This document shows, in pieces, positions 1 through 9,167 of a DNA stretch of 64,000 nucleotides. This stretch comes from Rhodocyclaceae bacterium (GTDB lineage Bacteria; Pseudomonadota; Gammaproteobacteria; Burkholderiales; Rhodocyclaceae). The translations under genes were made by a program, and so were the position numbers. Within the stretch, counting starts at the first letter, position 1. Every line of letters starts with the position of its first letter. Location: positions 62,001-126,000 of the forward strand of contig JAHDYG010000009.1 in assembly GCA_023383815.1 (NCBI GenBank), in the 5' to 3' direction. Below the pieces are notes generated by a model that had not been told where the DNA came from, ran no database searches, and saw only the letters and a program-made list of their open reading frames with translations.

Positions 1-476
1 GCGATCAGCGCCAGGCGCAGATCGCGAGGGGTCGCTTGCGGCACGGGGGCACGCACGAGTGCATAGGCGGCCGCTGCGACGAAGGTCGCGAATCCTGAGC
101 CGAGCAGCCAAACGGCAGCTGTGAGGGCGACCGGCTGCATCGCGGCGAGCCCCCAGACGAGGGCGATTGCGCCGCTCCCAAGCAGGCCATGCACGATGGT
201 CGCAAGAACGCGGGTGGCGGGCAGCACTGCGCCCGCGACCACCGGAAGGATCTGGAACAGGGCCCCGACCATGACCATCAGCATGAAACCGACGGTAACG
301 AGGTGGGTGAGCGCCAGGGCTCCCGGCGTCCAGCGGGATTCGAGCAGTTCCGGGTGGACCAGCAGCATCAGTCCGGCCACTACGCCGAACAGGGGGGCTG
401 TGACGAAAAACCGCAACGGCGCAGAAAGCGCAGGGGCGGCATCGTAGCCGAGAGCGTGGCCTGCGCTCGGAGTCAT
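1..476 (-). CDS. Multi-pass membrane protein, NnrS/heme-copper-like (C-terminus outside window)
   Basis: The reading frame is open from an ATG at 476 to the left window edge (about 158 codons seen), so the C-terminus is missing. The visible part has four or five hydrophobic segments. One carries a histidine in a run reading ALALTHLVTVGF, as in membrane heme proteins of the NnrS or cytochrome-oxidase subunit I type. Its ATG overlaps the stop of the DUF2249 gene by the ATGA arrangement, making it the third gene of the hemerythrin operon. A role in nitrogen-oxide or oxygen metabolism is inferred from the neighbours and the FNR box upstream of the operon. The family assignment is uncertain because half or more of the protein may be absent. 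Confidence 0.6.
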   Translation of the reverse strand, partial: MTPSAGHALGYDAAPALSAPLRFFVTAPLFGVVAGLMLLVHPELLESRWTPGALALTHLVTVGFMLMVMVGALFQILPVVAGAVLPATRVLATIVHGLLGSGAIALVWGLAAMQPVALTAAVWLLGSGFATFVAAAAYALVRAPVPQATPRDLRLALI

Positions 477-688
477 GGTGCGGTGATCGTGATCTCGACC
501 GCACCGTCGTCGCGGATCTGGTGCTGATGAGGATAGCCGTCGCGCTCGAGCACGCGGAAGAGCGGCCATGGCATGCGGTCGAGCAACAGCGTCAGGCTTT
601 CGCCCGAGCGCAGATCTGCGAGCGCTTCCATGACCAGCTCGAACGGCTGGGGTGGTTCGAGCCCGCGGGCGTCGACCACACGGGTCAT
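473..688 (-). CDS. DUF2249 domain protein
   Basis: A 71-residue protein starting MTRVVDARGLEPPQPFE and containing LLLDRMPWPLFRVLERDG, which matches the small DUF2249 family (a SirA/TusA-like fold). DUF2249 proteins are commonly found beside hemerythrins and denitrification genes; their biochemical role is not established. The start codon overlaps the hemerythrin stop (ATGA at 685-688), and its own stop overlaps the next ATG in the same way. The three genes are therefore very likely translated from one mRNA. Confidence 0.8.
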   Translation of the reverse strand: MTRVVDARGLEPPQPFELVMEALADLRSGESLTLLLDRMPWPLFRVLERDGYPHQHQIRDDGAVEITITAP

Positions 689-1137
689 ACGGCCGAACCC
701 TTCAACTGGTCCTTCAGGCGCGGCGCCAGGGTCGCGGCCTGGCCGGACAGGTGGCCGTCGCACATCGGGTAGAGGATGTTCTCTTCCTTCATGTTGTGCT
801 GCTGCATCAGGATCAGCAGGGTTTCGGCCTCGCCCGACAGGTCGTCTGCGTCCTTGCGTGCAAGCGCGTCCTGCATCGCTTCGAGCCCGCGGCGCATCTC
901 GGCGTGTTCCATGCGCATCATGCGGGTCGGCCCGTCGGTCATTCCGGTGGCGGCCTCGAAACTCGGGAAGAGGGTGTTCTCTTCGGCTCCGAAATGCGCT
1001 TCCAGGGCTTCGGTAAAAGCACGCAGTGCGGTTGCAGCGCCATCCCAGTCGCCCTTCGAGACCGCCTGTTCGATGCGGGCGAATACCTCGTCGCACTCGC
1101 GGTGATCGTGGGTCATCAAGTCGGTTATGCTTGCCAT
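685..1137 (-). CDS. Hemerythrin HHE domain protein
   Basis: A 150-residue cytoplasmic protein with the hemerythrin ligand pattern: HDH near residue 10, HFGAEE near residue 50, EHAEMR, and HNMKEEN near residue 115. These residues would bind a non-heme diiron centre that carries or senses O2 or NO. The ATG at 1137 was chosen over the longer in-frame start at 1200 because GGAGACC lies just upstream and the family starts at this point. It leads a three-gene operon. A perfect FNR/DNR-type box is centred 60 bp upstream, with a CAAAAT -10-like hexamer (reverse strand, 1169-1164) at the spacing of a class II activated promoter. Protection against, or sensing of, nitrogen oxides or oxygen is inferred. 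Confidence 0.88.
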   Translation of the reverse strand: MASITDLMTHDHRECDEVFARIEQAVSKGDWDGAATALRAFTEALEAHFGAEENTLFPSFEAATGMTDGPTRMMRMEHAEMRRGLEAMQDALARKDADDLSGEAETLLILMQQHNMKEENILYPMCDGHLSGQAATLAPRLKDQLKGSAV

Positions 1138-1190
1138 GTTCGGGTCTCCGTTGTAATGGCGCCATTTTGCGATCCGTGCGGGTTCGCGCC

Positions 1191-1204
1191 TTGATGTCAA
1201 TCAA
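1191..1204. promoter_or_regulatory. Perfect FNR/ANR/DNR box
   Basis: TTGATGTCAATCAA is an exact TTGAT-N4-ATCAA palindrome, the consensus site of FNR-type activators. Measured from its centre, a start at about 1156 on the reverse strand would be at -41, with CAAAAT as the -10 element, so it most plausibly drives the hemerythrin operon. The divergent MFS gene starts 91 bp away and could share it, but no good -10 is visible on that side. Confidence 0.8.
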
Positions 1205-1288
1205 CACCAGACCCGCGTTGTAGGTCGAACTTCTGCATTCGACCGATCCCGGCCTGTCGCCGCAGGATCCCTCTTTCAGGAAGCCTCG

Positions 1289-2518
1289 ATGAACCAGCAC
1301 CAAGGTGCCCGCGCCTGGGCCACCATCTTTTTGCCATTTGCGCTCGGGTATTACCTGTCGTACCTGCTGCGCACCGTGAATGCAGTGATCTCGCCTGACC
1401 TGACGAGCGATCTTTCGCTGTCGGCGGCTGATCTGGGGCTCTTGACGAGCGCCTATTTCCTGTCTTTCGGTCTGGCGCAGATTCCGCTCGGCATCGCGCT
1501 GGACCGTTTCGGACCGCGCAAGGTCGAGGGCGGGCTGCTGATCCTGGCCGCGCTCGGTGCGGTTTTCTTCGCACTCGGTGATTCGCTGGGCGAACTCGCG
1601 CTCGCCCGCAGCCTGATCGGACTCGGGGTGTCGGCCTGCCTGATGGCCGGGTTGAAGGGGTTTGCGATGTGGTATCCGCCCGAGCGCCAGAGTTCGATGA
1701 CCGGATTCATCATGGCGGCCGGTGCGCTCGGCGCCCTGACCGCGAGTGCGCCGCTCGAAGCCCTGCTGCCGGTCCTCGGCTGGCGTGGCATCTTCTGGAT
1801 CATCGCCGCGGTCGCTGCGGGAATCGCCTGTTTCATCTTTGTCGCGATTCCCGACGAGGCTTCCCATGCGTCGCGCGAATCCGCCGCAGAGACCTTGCGT
1901 TCGGTCGGCCGCATCTTCGGCTCGCGCGCCTTCCTGTCGTTTGCCGGTTCGGTGATGTTCTTCACCGGCGGCTTCATGGCCCTGCAGAGCCTGTGGGCCG
2001 TGCCGTGGATGATGAACATGAACGGCATGACGCTGACCCAGGCGGCCGCATCGCTGATGGTCCTCAATCTCGGCATGCTCGTGGGCCAGCTAGCGATCGG
2101 ACTGCTGGGGGTTCGGCTTGCCGTGCGTGGCGTCACACCCCTGAACCTCGTCCAGTGGGGCTTTTCGGCGATGCTTCTCGTCCAGATCCTGATTCTCGTG
2201 AACCCCGGGCCGGTGGGGCCGTTGTGGTTCCTGCTCGGGGTGCTCTCGGCCGTCAATGCGCAGGCCTACATTGCAACCGGGACCCATTTCCCGAAGGAGG
2301 CCTTCGGGCGCGTGAGCACGGCGATCAACCTGATGGCCTTCGTCGGTGCCTTCAGCGTGCAGTGGGGTCTGGGTGGGGCGCTCGATCTGCTGCGCAGCAT
2401 GGATGTCTCAATGGCGGGTGCGTTGCGCATCGCTTTCGGCGGGCTCATCGTCCTGCAGCTTGCCAGTCTCGTGCCGCTGATCCTGGCACGCGCGCCGGCC
2501 AGGGGGCGTGGTGACTGA
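1289..2518 (+). CDS. MFS transporter
   Basis: A 409-residue protein with about 12 hydrophobic segments. The MFS loop 2-3 signature appears as GIALDRFGPRKVEGG near residue 70, and a start segment reads YYLSYLLRTVNAVISPDL. An AGGAAG ribosome site precedes the ATG. It belongs to the major facilitator superfamily of inner-membrane secondary carriers. The substrate cannot be read from the sequence; it lacks clear NarK nitrate/nitrite signatures. It is divergent from the hemerythrin operon and shares that intergenic region, which contains an FNR box, so co-regulation under low oxygen is possible but unproven. Confidence 0.85.
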   Translation: MNQHQGARAWATIFLPFALGYYLSYLLRTVNAVISPDLTSDLSLSAADLGLLTSAYFLSFGLAQIPLGIALDRFGPRKVEGGLLILAALGAVFFALGDSLGELALARSLIGLGVSACLMAGLKGFAMWYPPERQSSMTGFIMAAGALGALTASAPLEALLPVLGWRGIFWIIAAVAAGIACFIFVAIPDEASHASRESAAETLRSVGRIFGSRAFLSFAGSVMFFTGGFMALQSLWAVPWMMNMNGMTLTQAAASLMVLNLGMLVGQLAIGLLGVRLAVRGVTPLNLVQWGFSAMLLVQILILVNPGPVGPLWFLLGVLSAVNAQAYIATGTHFPKEAFGRVSTAINLMAFVGAFSVQWGLGGALDLLRSMDVSMAGALRIAFGGLIVLQLASLVPLILARAPARGRGD

Positions 2519-2562
2519 ACCGGTGGCGGAGGCCGGCCGGGCCACGGGAACCCTCGACCGGG

Positions 2563-3138
2563 TCAGCGCGACGCCAGCAGCGGGAGCAGCACCGATGCGA
2601 GCAGGGCCATCCAGACCAGGATGCCGAACGAGATCACGACGAGCGAGATTTCATCGGCCCGCACCGGCTCGGAAACCCTGAACATCCGCTCGACGCCATG
2701 GCGGATGAGGCTCGCCGTCGCAATCAACAGGAGCAGCGGGACGGCAAAGATCAGCCAGACCTGATCCTGAAGAAGCACCAGGGATGACAGCCAGAGCGGG
2801 ATCGGAGCAAGAGTGGCGATCATGAATGCGTCGTGTTCCGTGGCGTGTGCTCCGCTGGAGCGGGCCACGGCACGGATGGCCTTCGCCATCAGTGGAACGC
2901 TGAGCAGTTCGAGAACCAGGAACAGCAGGGCGGACAACAGCCAGAGCGAATACGGAATGTCCGGGAACCGGGTGGCCCCAAGTCCGTCCGCAGCAAACAG
3001 GATCATTGCCGGCGGAAGCAGGGACATCGGAAGCGCATACTCGAAGAACATCTGCCGCTTGTCCGGGCGTGTACGCTCGATCTCGTCCCATCCGCCGTGC
3101 GCGGTGAAGACCATTTGCGGCAACTGGAGCAGGTTCAT
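2563..3138 (-). CDS. Yip1-family membrane protein
   Basis: A 191-residue protein starting MNLLQLPQMVFTAHGGWDEIERTRPD, followed by about five hydrophobic helices. The N-terminal block and membrane layout fit the Yip1/DUF1282 family of integral membrane proteins, whose function in bacteria is unknown. The ATG at 3138 has a GGGAGAG ribosome site, whereas the longer in-frame extension upstream is low-complexity and unlikely to be coding. It is convergent with the MFS gene (44 bp between stops) and divergent from nirI. Confidence 0.75.
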   Translation of the reverse strand: MNLLQLPQMVFTAHGGWDEIERTRPDKRQMFFEYALPMSLLPPAMILFAADGLGATRFPDIPYSLWLLSALLFLVLELLSVPLMAKAIRAVARSSGAHATEHDAFMIATLAPIPLWLSSLVLLQDQVWLIFAVPLLLLIATASLIRHGVERMFRVSEPVRADEISLVVISFGILVWMALLASVLLPLLASR

Positions 3139-3403
3139 CTGAACTCTCCCGTGGGGGTCTTGCGCAGTGCTTCCGTGGCGCAATCCGCGATGTCGTCCTG
3201 GAATCCTAGCGTACGCGCGGCCGGATACGCAAACGGCGTTATCCTGCGCCCGGCCGGTGGCGGTGGCCAAGGCATCCGCGCTTGCGGCTCCGATGCCCGG
3301 AAGGGGTATCATGCCCGACATTCTCGCGGTTTTTGGCTTGCGCTCGTTTGTCATGCGGGCCCGGACCGGAAAGCCCGTTTCCCCCTGGCGTGATGCTGAT
3401 CCA

Positions 3404-5035
3404 ATGTTCCGTCGCCTTTGTTCCCTGTTCTCGCTCGCATTCTTGCTGTTTCTCTTCGTGCCTGGGGCGAGCGCCGATCCGCTCGCGGCCTATCCGGAGA
3501 TCGCGCAGTTCTTCCCCGGCGCCGAACGCGTCGGACCGTTCGAGGGAACTCCCCCGTCTGCGCCTGTGTTCCGTTCAGGGCGTCTCGTCGGCTATGTGTA
3601 CTTCACCGACGATGCGGTGCGAATCCCAGCCTACTCGGGAAAGCCGATCCGCACCCTGGTGGGCATCGATCCGGGCGGAAGGATTGCCGGCCTGAAGATC
3701 GTTCGTCACGAAGAGCCCATTCTTGCGGTAGGGATCACGGAGGAGCGCCTGGCGCGCTTCGTCGGGCAGTACACAGGCAAGTCTGCCTTTGACAAGGTCA
3801 TCATCGGGGCGCCACGCCCCGGTCACGTCGCGATCGACGGGATCACCGGCGCGACCATCACGGTCATGGTGCAGAACGCCACCGTGATGCGCTCGCTGGC
3901 ACAGATCGCGCAGGCAAGGGGCATTCCGGATCCGGCAGCACCCGCTGGATCCGGCTTGAGCGAGGAGGTGCGGGCGGCACCGGAGCGACGCGCGGCCCGG
4001 GACGAAAGACGGCTCGATGCTGCCCCGAGCGCGACATTGCTGACCGGTGCGGCGCTGGGCCGCTGGGATCTGCAGGCCGGGGAGGAGCCGCCGCTCTGGG
4101 TGGCCGTATGGCACGACCGCGTGTTCGAGATCGGAGTCCTGCTGGTCGGGCTGGCGGCGCTGTCCTTCATCCTGATGTTCCAGGACTGGCTCGCACGCCA
4201 CCCGACCGCACTGATCTACGTGCGCAACGGGTTTCAGGTCTACACGCTGTTCTTCATCGGCTGGTGGGGGCTGGCTCAACTGTCGGTGGTCAACGTCCTG
4301 ACCTTCATGAGTGCTGCGATGCAGGACTTCCGCTGGGAAACCTTTCTCATCGATCCGCTGCTGTTCATCCTCTGGTCCTTCGTCGCGGTGACGCTCCTGC
4401 TTTGGGGAAGGGGTGTGTATTGCGGGTGGTTGTGTCCGTTCGGCGCGCTACAGGAGCTGATGCTGCAGATCTCGCGCAAGCTGAAGCTGCCGCAGTGGGA
4501 GTTCAGTGACGCGATTCACGAACGACTGCTCGCGGTCAAGTACATCGTCCTGATCGTGCTCTTCGGACTTTCGCTGCAGTCGCTCGCCGAGGCGGCGAGA
4601 TACGCCGAGATCGAGCCGTTCAAGACGGCCATCTCGATGCGTTTCCAGCGCGAATGGCCGTTCGTGGCCTATGCGCTCGCGCTGGTGGTGCTGTCACTCT
4701 TCAACCGCAAGTTCTTCTGCAAGTACCTGTGTCCCCTCGGCGCTGCACTGGCGATTCCGGGGCGGTTCCGGCTTTTCGACTGGTGGCTGCGCAGACGCAA
4801 GGAATGCGGGCGGCCCTGTCAGGTCTGTGCCCATCGCTGTCCGGTCCGGGCAGTGCGTCCGACCGGCGAGATCAACGCCAACGAATGTCATTACTGTCTC
4901 GACTGCCAGGTCATCTACTACAACGATCAGGTGTGCCTGCCGCTCATCGAGCGCAGGATGAAGCGCCTGAACCGGACCAAGGGAAGTGGGTGCGAGCGCA
5001 CCCCGCAGATGGGAGGGACTGACGCCCAGGATTGA
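3404..5035 (+). CDS. nirI: NosR/NirI-family FMN and Fe-S membrane protein
   Basis: A 543-residue polytopic flavo-iron-sulfur protein. The order is a signal peptide (about 1-24, ending GASA), a periplasmic FMN-binding domain with ITGAT around residue 147-151 (the Thr is the likely covalent FMN site), about five or six membrane helices, two CxxxCP motifs on the inner side (CGWLCP and CKYLCP), and a C-terminal ferredoxin-like region (CQVCAHRCP and CHYCLDC). The family feeds electrons to, or is needed for expression of, nitrous oxide (NosR) or nitrite (NirI) reductase. The immediately downstream nirS supports NirI rather than NosR. The second C-terminal cluster has irregular cysteine spacing. The start is set by the signal peptide; a longer in-frame ORF begins at 3167. 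Confidence 0.88.
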   Translation: MFRRLCSLFSLAFLLFLFVPGASADPLAAYPEIAQFFPGAERVGPFEGTPPSAPVFRSGRLVGYVYFTDDAVRIPAYSGKPIRTLVGIDPGGRIAGLKIVRHEEPILAVGITEERLARFVGQYTGKSAFDKVIIGAPRPGHVAIDGITGATITVMVQNATVMRSLAQIAQARGIPDPAAPAGSGLSEEVRAAPERRAARDERRLDAAPSATLLTGAALGRWDLQAGEEPPLWVAVWHDRVFEIGVLLVGLAALSFILMFQDWLARHPTALIYVRNGFQVYTLFFIGWWGLAQLSVVNVLTFMSAAMQDFRWETFLIDPLLFILWSFVAVTLLLWGRGVYCGWLCPFGALQELMLQISRKLKLPQWEFSDAIHERLLAVKYIVLIVLFGLSLQSLAEAARYAEIEPFKTAISMRFQREWPFVAYALALVVLSLFNRKFFCKYLCPLGAALAIPGRFRLFDWWLRRRKECGRPCQVCAHRCPVRAVRPTGEINANECHYCLDCQVIYYNDQVCLPLIERRMKRLNRTKGSGCERTPQMGGTDAQD

Positions 5036-5083
5036 TTGGCGAAGAAGAATTGTTCGATTCCCATGCGCCCATTGTGGAAGTAC

Positions 5084-6917
<1,834 letters not shown>

Positions 6918-6981
6918 TCTGATTGCCGCAGCGTCCGACCGCAGGGGCACACCACCCTGCCGTCGGACGCTGAGACCGGCA

Positions 6982-7011
6982 GCGGGGGCGATTCGCCCCC
7001 GCTTTTGTTTT
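6982..7011 (+). terminator. Rho-independent terminator after nirS
   Basis: GCGGGGGCG (6982-6990), loop ATT, CGCCCCCGC (6994-7002), then TTTTGTTTT (7003-7011) is a textbook intrinsic terminator. It is preceded by a second hairpin with perfect 9-bp arms, GCGTCCGAC at 6931-6939 and GTCGGACGC at 6962-6970. The nirS transcript therefore ends here and does not run into a larger nir operon. Confidence 0.9.
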
Positions 7012-7037
7012 GGTGCCCCCGAACGGCAGGATGGGCC

Positions 7038-9038
7038 TCAGGTCCGGAACCGTTCGACGTTTCCGCGAAGCCGGCCCGCGACCTCCTGCAGCTTCTCGGC
7101 CGAGCGCGCGGCCTCCTGCGCGCCGCCGCTGTTCTGTTCGGTCATCTGCGCGATCTTCTCCAGCCCTTGCGCCACGCTGGCGCTGGCGACGCTCTGTTCG
7201 CGGATCGCACTGGAGATGCTGGACACAGCACCGGTGACCCGCTGCGCACCGTCCTTGATGCGCTGAATCGCAGTCCTGGCCTCGTCCGCCAGCTGCACAC
7301 CGCGGTCGACCTCCTGGACACCGACTTCCATGCTGTCCACCGCCTGGCGGGCGCCGTTCTGGATGGTTGCGATCATCTGCGTGATCTGCTGGGTCGAGTT
7401 GGTGGTGCGCTCGGCGAGCTTGCGCACTTCGTCTGCGACGACCGCAAAGCCACGGCCGGCTTCGCCCGCGCGGGCAGCCTCGATCGCTGCATTCAACGCG
7501 AGGAGGTTGGTCTGGTCGGCGATCTCCTGGATGACACCTGCGATGGTGGAGATGGCATGCGATTCTTCGCCGAGCTGGGCGATCGTACGTGAGGATTCCC
7601 GAACGTTCTCAGCGATCCGGTTCATCGCCTGAACCGCCTCCTCGATCGTTGCCGCACTTTCGGCGGAGATCGTGTGCGATTCGTCGGTGACCCTGCGGGC
7701 GTCGCCTGCGTGCTCGGCGATCACGTCGATGCTGGTACTCATCTGTTCGACGGCTGCAGCCATGCTCGATGCGGCGTCGCTCTGCTCGACCGAGTTGCGG
7801 GCAACCTTGCCGGCGGCCGAGTTGAGCTGACCCGCATCGGCTGCGACGACGTTTGCTGCCGTGCGGACTTCGTCTAGCATGGTGCGCAGATCGCCCACCA
7901 TCGTCGCGAGCGCTCCCATCAACGAACCTACTTCGTCTTTCGATCGCGCCTGGACCTGCACCGAAAGATCCCCGTCGGCCACCTTGCGGGTCAGCTCGAC
8001 CGCGGTTGCGAGCGGGCGTGCGATCCAGATCCGGGCGCACAGCCAGATCAGCAGGGCGACGACCGGGATCAGTCCGATCGACAGCCAGAGCATGCCGCGT
8101 CCGGCAACCTTCGCTTCGCCGTTGAACTCGTCGAGATAGCTGCCTGAGGCGACCATCCAGTTCCAGTCCGGAAAGTGGTCGAACACCACGATCTTCTCGC
8201 GTGGTTCGGGGTCGGTCGGATTCTGCCACCAGTAGGTGATGACGCCCTGCCTGCGCTCGATCATCTCGGCAACGAAGGGCTTGCCGGTCGTATCCCGCGC
8301 GTCGAGCAGGGAGACGCCTTCGCTTGCCGGATGGATCGTCAGCACGCCCTTGTCGCGACCAAGGTCGAGCGCATAGGGGTAGCCGGTGTCACCGATCTGC
8401 ACCGCGAGGACTTTCTTCTTCAGTTCGGCCAGCCCCTCCGTGAAATCGAGCCCGACGAAGAACGCACCGATGACTTCGCCATCTGCGCTGCGGATCGGAA
8501 GGTAGTGCGTCATGAAGTCCCGGCCCAGCATCTTTGCCTTGCCGGTGTAAGCTTCCCCGTTCAGGAGCTTAGGCACGGCTGGATGATCGGCGCCGAGCGG
8601 TACGCCCGAGGCGCGCTTGCCGTTCGCATCCGTGATCGAGGTCGAGGTGCGCTCGAAGTCCTGCCCCCGGCGGGTCAGAACGGTCGCGGCAACCCCGGTG
8701 AGTGCAGTGAAACGGTCCGGGAGTGCCGTCTCTTCGAGTGTGATGGCCTGGTGGCCATGATGAAGCCGGCCACTGCCATCGAGCGCGAAGGGCTCCGCGT
8801 ACTGGCTCGCGAAGAGCGCACCAAGACGACGTACCTGCTGGCCGAGTTCCGCGCTGTAGGCTCCGATCATGTCGATCACGACGCGGTTGGTGTTGCGCAG
8901 GGATTGCATCGAGCGTTCTTCGAGCTGGTTTGCGAGCGTGCGCGACAGGATCAGGGATGAACCCACCAGCAACAGCGTGATGGTGGCGACCAGGACAAAG
9001 GAAAGCCGGGTTGCCACGGACGAGGACCTGCCAGACAT
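7038..9038 (-). CDS. Methyl-accepting chemotaxis protein with Cache sensor
   Basis: A 666-residue chemoreceptor. The order is an N-terminal membrane helix (about 10-30), a large periplasmic Cache3-Cache2-like sensor region (about 40-320; [19 protein letters not shown] and [11 protein letters not shown] are typical pieces), a second membrane helix, a HAMP domain, and a long cytoplasmic coiled coil with the signalling hairpin [20 protein letters not shown]. It would couple a small-molecule ligand to CheA/CheW. The ATG at 9038 is preceded by GGAGGG, while a GTG in the same frame at 9050 lies before that ribosome site. The ligand is unknown. It is a single gene, facing nirS across the terminator. 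Confidence 0.93.
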   Translation of the reverse strand: MSGRSSSVATRLSFVLVATITLLLVGSSLILSRTLANQLEERSMQSLRNTNRVVIDMIGAYSAELGQQVRRLGALFASQYAEPFALDGSGRLHHGHQAITLEETALPDRFTALTGVAATVLTRRGQDFERTSTSITDANGKRASGVPLGADHPAVPKLLNGEAYTGKAKMLGRDFMTHYLPIRSADGEVIGAFFVGLDFTEGLAELKKKVLAVQIGDTGYPYALDLGRDKGVLTIHPASEGVSLLDARDTTGKPFVAEMIERRQGVITYWWQNPTDPEPREKIVVFDHFPDWNWMVASGSYLDEFNGEAKVAGRGMLWLSIGLIPVVALLIWLCARIWIARPLATAVELTRKVADGDLSVQVQARSKDEVGSLMGALATMVGDLRTMLDEVRTAANVVAADAGQLNSAAGKVARNSVEQSDAASSMAAAVEQMSTSIDVIAEHAGDARRVTDESHTISAESAATIEEAVQAMNRIAENVRESSRTIAQLGEESHAISTIAGVIQEIADQTNLLALNAAIEAARAGEAGRGFAVVADEVRKLAERTTNSTQQITQMIATIQNGARQAVDSMEVGVQEVDRGVQLADEARTAIQRIKDGAQRVTGAVSSISSAIREQSVASASVAQGLEKIAQMTEQNSGGAQEAARSAEKLQEVAGRLRGNVERFRT

Positions 9039-9167
9039 GAAACCCTCCACGATCGGGATATGGTTGCGGTACGGGAAGCGGCGTGTTGCTTGTTGTTCTT
9101 GCAGCCAGGGCCGGATCGGGGCGGGTGTGGAGGGGCGGCGTCCGAAGCGGCTGGCCTGCGTCGATTC

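Noticed and set aside
473..1867. Long reverse ORF of 464 codons
   Set aside because: It is the DUF2249 frame extended antisense through the hemerythrin, the promoter and part of the MFS gene; the upstream part is Arg/Gly-rich shadow sequence.
3160..3183. TTGCGC...GCGCAA inverted repeat before nirI
   Set aside because: The spacing is too wide for an FNR-type site and the arms are short; no supporting promoter elements were seen.
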